A DNA stretch of 19,082 bases from Alphaproteobacteria bacterium (GTDB lineage: Bacteria; Pseudomonadota; Alphaproteobacteria; CAAGCB01; CAG-977): NCBI GenBank assembly GCA_900768845.1, contig CAAGEK010000063.1:1-19082 (forward strand), read 5' to 3'. The translations under genes were made by a program, and so were the position numbers. Every line of letters begins with the position of its first letter. Within the stretch, counting starts at the first letter, position 1. Under the pieces are notes generated by a model, which worked only from the letters and a program-made list of their open reading frames with translations, did no database searches and was not told the origin of the DNA. Positions 16,159 through 19,082 of this stretch are shown in pieces.

Positions 16159-17214
16159 TTACTCGGTTAAGTTCGGCTCAATAAAAGGATAATCAATCCC
16201 TGCAAAACTGTTTAAAATGGCCGTCGTAACAATTTCACTTAATTTACAAGGAACAGCCATACCGATTTGTTTTCGGATACTTGAATAGTTTCCTACAAAT
16301 AAATAATCATCTGGAAATGTTTGCAATCTTGCTCTTTCTCTATTCGTTAATTCTCTATTAGTCCAGTGATAGCCAAAAGTTCCTCCTCCTCCCGAAGCCG
16401 TTATTGTATAACTTGGTTTATTGGGATCAAGCTTTCTATAAATTTGTGAAATTCTTGTTTTAGTTTTTATATGCAAATCAGCAGGCATATTTTTTTCTGC
16501 TTGCCAAACATTTTCTCCAGGTTTGATAAAGGAAAGACGACGTATAACTTTTTCAGACAAAACGCGATTTTCATTGTTCGGGGCATTGTCAGGTATGTTG
16601 GCTAATGCCGTTCTTGCCGTTATATCGTCATTTTTAAACATTGTTGGGTCGGGAACACGAAAATTCACATCTATATCATTTCTGATGCCCACAATAATAA
16701 CTCTATGCCGAGTTTGAGGAACACCATACTTTTCGGCTTTATAGAGATTAGCGACTAATTTGTAGCCTGCTTTTTTCATATCATCCAAAATCGTTTGGAA
16801 ATCATTTGAACCGGCGGAACGAATCCCTGATACATTTTCAGCAATAAAAAATTTAGGACGATAGTATAGAAGAACCTGTATACCGAACCAATAAAGCTGT
16901 CCAAACTTTTCGTTAGCTATGCCTTGACGTTCACCGACAGCTGAAAAAGAATTGCACGGAAAACCGTATGCAAAAGCATCAATGCTCCCTAATTTATCAA
17001 TACTTATATCGCGAACATCCATACAATAAACAGTATCCGGTTCAGTCGGACAGATATTGTGTATATAAGTTTTACAGGTATCACTATCATAGTCATTAGC
17101 CCAGGCATGGACAAGTGAATATTGACCGTTATCGCTTTTTGAGCGCAACGCGCCGTAAGCGAGTCCACCGGGTCCGCAAAAAAGCTCTCCCAGTCTAAAA
17201 GATATTTTCTTCAT
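16159..17214 (-). CDS. DNA (cytosine-5) methyltransferase of a type II system
   Basis: Transfers a methyl group from S-adenosylmethionine to C5 of cytosine in a specific DNA site, protecting it from the partner nuclease. The 351-aa protein has the family motifs: I (FCGPGG, 12-17), IV with catalytic Cys87 in GFPCNS (Asn where Gln is usual), VI (E126-N-V), VIII (QTRHR, 167-171), a short target-recognition region (about 190-290), IX (RERARLQTFPDD) and X (QIGMAVP). It appears intact. Its ribosome site AAGGAG is 4 nt from the ATG. It is the first gene of the operon and the endonuclease follows. Pairing with an NgoFVII-type nuclease fits the usual 5mC partner of that family, but the target site cannot be read off. 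AT-rich codon use differs from parE, suggesting acquisition by transfer. Confidence 0.95.
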   Translation of the reverse strand: MKKISFRLGELFCGPGGLAYGALRSKSDNGQYSLVHAWANDYDSDTCKTYIHNICPTEPDTVYCMDVRDISIDKLGSIDAFAYGFPCNSFSAVGERQGIANEKFGQLYWFGIQVLLYYRPKFFIAENVSGIRSAGSNDFQTILDDMKKAGYKLVANLYKAEKYGVPQTRHRVIIVGIRNDIDVNFRVPDPTMFKNDDITARTALANIPDNAPNNENRVLSEKVIRRLSFIKPGENVWQAEKNMPADLHIKTKTRISQIYRKLDPNKPSYTITASGGGGTFGYHWTNRELTNRERARLQTFPDDYLFVGNYSSIRKQIGMAVPCKLSEIVTTAILNSFAGIDYPFIEPNLTE

Positions 17215-17252
17215 ATTACTCCTTGGTTTTACACACCCGCACGTTCATAGCG

Positions 17253-17316
17253 GACAACCATCACCGCAGTTTATAATTTGATAACATAAAAATAAAACTT
17301 TTACAGCATGGTTGTC
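17253..17316. promoter_or_regulatory. Inverted repeat bracketing the methyltransferase promoter region
   Basis: GACAACCAT (17253-17261) and ATGGTTGTC (17308-17316) are perfect 9-bp complements 46 bp apart. The AT-rich DNA between contains TATAAT/TATAAA-like hexamers on both strands. They are 39-102 bp upstream of the methyltransferase start, so the two halves could be operator sites for a regulator of the restriction-modification genes. No controller gene is seen nearby. Confidence 0.4.
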
Positions 17317-17543
17317 ATTTTTTCAATTTATTTCATTAAATCCACTTCCGCTCATTTCTAAAAAACGGATAAAATTTTAAGATTTATTTTAAAAGTAATA
17401 ATACGAAATTAAAACCTTGGAATTGCAATATACCATAGCATTCTAAAAGAAGTTTTGTACGCATTAGGAAAACACACAAAGAGTTAAGCCTGCTTGTCGT
17501 ATTTTCTAAACCAACCTTCAATTACAAAATTTTCATCCTCATA

Positions 17544-17571
17544 AAAAAAGCGGGACACCCCCCGCTTTTTT
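17544..17571 (-). terminator. Intrinsic terminator of the lipoprotein gene
   Basis: An 11-bp stem (AAAAAAGCGGG and its complement) with a 6-base loop, ending in a run of T on either strand, lies 15 bp past the stop of the minus-strand lipoprotein gene. Its symmetry means it could also stop plus-strand transcription. Confidence 0.85.
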
Positions 17572-17586
17572 GAAAACCGATCCGGC

Positions 17587-18261
17587 TTAGCGTCCGCTCT
17601 GAACGGCCTTCGCCGCTTGAAGGGAGACCGTTTTCTGCGTCTGATGAGCTTTCACCCTGCCGACCAAAGTATCTATGTATTCCGGCTTGCCGTAATCCAC
17701 TTGGACAGGGCGCAACTTCATTTTAAGACTGGTTCCGTCAGTTCCCATGCACATTTTCATCTCTGTTCTGGTTTCAATGCCTTCTTTATAGCATTTGTTC
17801 ATGTATTCGATCAAAACATAATGCTCGCCCGTTCTTTTCGACGGCACGGGAATCGTATCAAGAACTTCCCATCTGGCATGTTTAATCCCGTTCGCAACGG
17901 AATTCGCCACTTTTTCACCTTTTTCCGGATTTAAAACCATACCGTAAACGGACATACCGGAATTGGTGGCGTGTCCGCCTTCATCAAGGCAAGTTTGGAT
18001 ATTTGCCAAAATCGCACTGTCGCATTTGGCCGCCAATTCTTTTTTAACCGGTTCGGGAACTTTATCCTTCATCGCTTGAATTTCTTCTTGGGACGGAAAA
18101 GAACCGCAAGAACTGACAGACGCCGCCATTGCCACTGCCGTAAGGAAACATCCGGCCTTTTTCAAAGCGCGGGCGTAAAATCCGGAACGTGTCGTATCCC
18201 CCAACGAACGCGAACCGGACGGATATGCGGTAACGTCTTTTAAGAAAAAATCTTTCAGCAT
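17587..18261 (-). CDS. Hypothetical lipoprotein
   Basis: A 224-aa protein of unrecognised family. Residues 28-52 form a lipoprotein signal sequence: RALKK, a hydrophobic core and the lipobox VSSC with Cys52 as the lipid-bearing residue. The 27 residues ahead of it are unusually long for a signal n-region. The mature part is hydrophilic with several cysteines (such as CDSAILANIQTC and MNKCYKEG, MKMCMG) and probably lies in the periplasm anchored to a membrane. The start at 18261 is chosen because GAGG stands about 5 nt upstream and the promoter predicts transcription from near 18292; the longer open frame reaching 18597 runs through the antisense of the tRNA gene and is not coding. It ends at an intrinsic terminator. 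Confidence 0.8.
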   Translation of the reverse strand: MLKDFFLKDVTAYPSGSRSLGDTTRSGFYARALKKAGCFLTAVAMAASVSSCGSFPSQEEIQAMKDKVPEPVKKELAAKCDSAILANIQTCLDEGGHATNSGMSVYGMVLNPEKGEKVANSVANGIKHARWEVLDTIPVPSKRTGEHYVLIEYMNKCYKEGIETRTEMKMCMGTDGTSLKMKLRPVQVDYGKPEYIDTLVGRVKAHQTQKTVSLQAAKAVQSGR

Positions 18262-18298
18262 AAGTTCCTCTTCGGTACAAAATGCCATCCTTTCTTTT

Positions 18299-18327
18299 GT
18301 TATAGACATATTTTTAAAGAAATTCAA
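18299..18327 (-). promoter_or_regulatory. Promoter of the lipoprotein gene
   Basis: On the minus strand TTGAAT (18327-18322) and TATAAC (18304-18299) are exactly 17 bp apart, a good sigma-70 match. Transcription would begin near 18292, leaving a leader of about 30 nt with the ribosome site before the ATG at 18261. Upstream ATGs at 18309 and 18330 would not be transcribed from it. Confidence 0.7.
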
Positions 18328-18419
18328 CATAATTTGTCCATTTTTCCGTCTCCGGCATCCTTTGATTTTTACGAAGAGAAGGAATGGAGAAAAAAATCGA
18401 AAAAAGATAAAAAAAGATA

Positions 18420-18447
18420 TTGACAGTTCGGAAAATATGAGTATATT
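18420..18447 (+). promoter_or_regulatory. Promoter of the tRNA-Leu gene
   Basis: A perfect -35 TTGACA (18420-18425) and a -10 TATATT (18442-18447) are 16 bp apart, placing the start near 18454, about 10 nt before the tRNA. Strong promoters of this kind are expected for tRNA genes. Confidence 0.75.
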
Positions 18448-18463
18448 TGCTTTTGTTTTGAGT

Positions 18464-18550
18464 GCCCTTGTGGCGGAACTGGTAGACGCGGCAGACTCAA
18501 AATCTGTTGTCCTTACGGACGTGCTGGTTCGATTCCGGCCAGGGGCACCA
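18464..18550 (+). tRNA. tRNA-Leu (anticodon CAA)
   Basis: An 87-nt tRNA with the CCA end encoded. The acceptor strands GCCCTTG and CAGGGGC pair (one G-U), followed by discriminator A and CCA. The anticodon stem CAGA/TCTG encloses the loop CTCAAAA, giving anticodon CAA, which reads UUG. A long variable arm (GTCCTTACGGAC type) marks a class II tRNA such as leucine, and the T-loop GGTTCGATTCC is standard. A terminator hairpin follows 6 nt later. Its antisense is open and produces spurious protein frames. Confidence 0.97.
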
Positions 18551-18556
18551 TTTGTT

Positions 18557-18583
18557 AAAAAGCACCGATTGAGGTGCTTTTTT
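18557..18583 (+). terminator. Intrinsic terminator after tRNA-Leu
   Basis: A perfect 10-bp stem (AAAAAGCACC and complement) with a 6-base loop followed by a run of T lies just beyond the tRNA. Confidence 0.9.
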
Positions 18584-18921
18584 GTTATGAAAACCAAGGC
18601 TTTCAGCTAGTCCGATTTTGACCGTTTTGAAAATAGCAATTTTTCATAAACTATCGGACTTTTTAAGCAAACGCAAAGAAAATCAAGCATTTCATTAAAT
18701 AAAATCCCAGTCCGATAAAAAGCAAGAATCCTTTCTTATTAACTATTTATATTATGCGGTGTATTTTCTTATTCGGGAGCCCCTAAAACTCACGAAACCA
18801 ACGACATTTTGCTACAACTTAAAAATTTTAAAATAAAAATATATTGACATTATAAAATGATTCTATATCAAAGGCAGAATAATTCCTCCGAAATACATCG
18901 CAAAAGAAAGTTGAAACCACG
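18584..18921. other. AT-rich non-coding stretch with an 8-bp motif repeated three times
   Basis: No gene is supported in these 338 bases. The motif AGTCCGAT occurs at 18609-18616, inverted at 18653-18660, and directly again at 18709-18716, with the two direct copies exactly 100 bp apart. A TTGACA hexamer at 18844-18849 precedes the tag remnant, but no well-spaced -10 follows (TATATC is only 14 bp away). Confidence 0.5.
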
Positions 18922-18966
18922 ATGAGAAGATGCAACTGGGTAAATCTTAATAATCCTCTTTATGTG
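18922..18966 (+). pseudogene. tag: N-terminal remnant of DNA-3-methyladenine glycosylase I
   Basis: The first 15 codons read MRRCNWVNLNNPLYV, matching the very start of Tag proteins (E. coli begins MERCGWVSQDPLYIAYHDNEWG), including the zinc-binding Cys4 and Trp6. The expected YHD.EWG motif does not follow; instead unrelated bases lead to TAG at 18985-18987. The other ~170 residues, including the catalytic pocket, are missing, so no functional glycosylase is made here. Tag removes 3-methyladenine from alkylated DNA. The abrupt end of similarity at about 18966 looks like an insertion, not gradual decay. The identification rests on a short stretch, so it is good but not certain. Confidence 0.65.
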
Positions 18967-19082
18967 TCAGGGAGTGTATCATTTTAGACAATAGGGAAAA
19001 ATTCAAAAGTGGCGGAGTTCCGCGGTTATTTTGAAAAAATCGGCGAAAAAAGAATTTTCTTTTTAGACTCAATTTTGATTAA
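18967..19082. mobile_element. Possible terminal part of an insertion element interrupting tag
   Basis: Similarity to Tag stops abruptly and is replaced by sequence beginning near TCAGGGAGTGTATCATTTTAG, with the general look of an insertion-sequence end (a GTGT...AGACA core). No transposase is visible because the window ends 116 bases later. The element family cannot be assigned, and a deletion junction is an alternative. Confidence 0.4.

Larger units (their letters stand above)
17215..17586. other. AT-rich intergenic region upstream of the methyltransferase gene
   Basis: About 370 bp with no supported gene. It holds the promoter region of the methyltransferase gene, bracketed by an inverted repeat (17253-17316), and the terminator of the lipoprotein gene (17544-17571). 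Short open frames at about 17400-17540 have no start codon and no reliable homology. Confidence 0.6.

Noticed and set aside
17400..17570. Possible XRE-type controller remnant (RIRKTHKELS-like stretch)
   Set aside because: No start codon, only about ten suggestive residues, and the rest does not resemble a helix-turn-helix domain.
18262..18597. N-terminal extension of the lipoprotein frame
   Set aside because: It crosses the tRNA-Leu antisense and the promoter at 18299-18327.
1..19082. CRISPR array, rRNA, riboswitch or complete transposase
   Set aside because: No regularly spaced repeats, rRNA-like sequence, recognisable aptamer or transposase motif was seen on either strand.

Overview
The window looks like chromosomal DNA from an alphaproteobacterium, probably an uncultured host- or gut-associated one. 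That placement is inference. It rests on the alphaproteobacterial flavour of ParE and UvrA (including a Cys-to-Ser change in the first UvrA zinc finger that I recall from that class), a LexA-type direct repeat (GAAC-N7-GAAC form) on the uvrA promoter, and the other housekeeping proteins. The first ~90 bases are poly-C low-complexity sequence and the last ~115 bases look like the edge of a mobile element, so the window may be a whole contig that ends in an artefact on the left and a repeat on the right.

Layout. 224-4317 (minus strand): an unrecognised 202-aa protein, uvrA (nucleotide excision repair, with a promoter overlapped by a LexA-like box) and a small exported HdeA/Rap1a-like protein. 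4363-6290 (plus): a tight two-gene unit of a HAD-type phosphatase and a metallo-beta-lactamase-fold hydrolase. 6402-9839 (minus): an M50-like membrane metalloprotease, glgC (ADP-glucose synthesis) and serA (first step of serine synthesis). 9995-14832 (plus): a RidA-family protein, a DUF2207 membrane protein and parE (topoisomerase IV). serA and the RidA gene diverge from a 155-bp gap that holds a perfect 9-bp palindrome.

14833-17586 is an accessory, AT-rich stretch. It carries a restriction-modification system in which the cytosine-5 methyltransferase is intact but the NgoFVII-family (PLD-fold) restriction endonuclease is split by a one-base frameshift between its two catalytic motifs. Its promoter region is bracketed by a 9-bp inverted repeat. 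One 60-base sample here (16201-16260) is 35% GC, against 58% for a parE sample (13081-13140), which fits horizontal acquisition.

17587-18583 returns to core sequence: a lipoprotein gene with a good promoter, then a divergent tRNA-Leu(CAA) gene with its own promoter and terminator. 18584-18921 is AT-rich and apparently non-coding. At 18922 a recognisable N-terminus of DNA-3-methyladenine glycosylase I (tag) begins and is cut off after about 15 codons by unrelated sequence, most simply explained by an insertion element running off the end of the window.

No CRISPR array, rRNA or complete transposase gene is present. The strongest items for follow-up are the disabled restriction enzyme beside a live methylase, the interrupted tag gene, and the phosphatase/MBL pair of unknown substrate.
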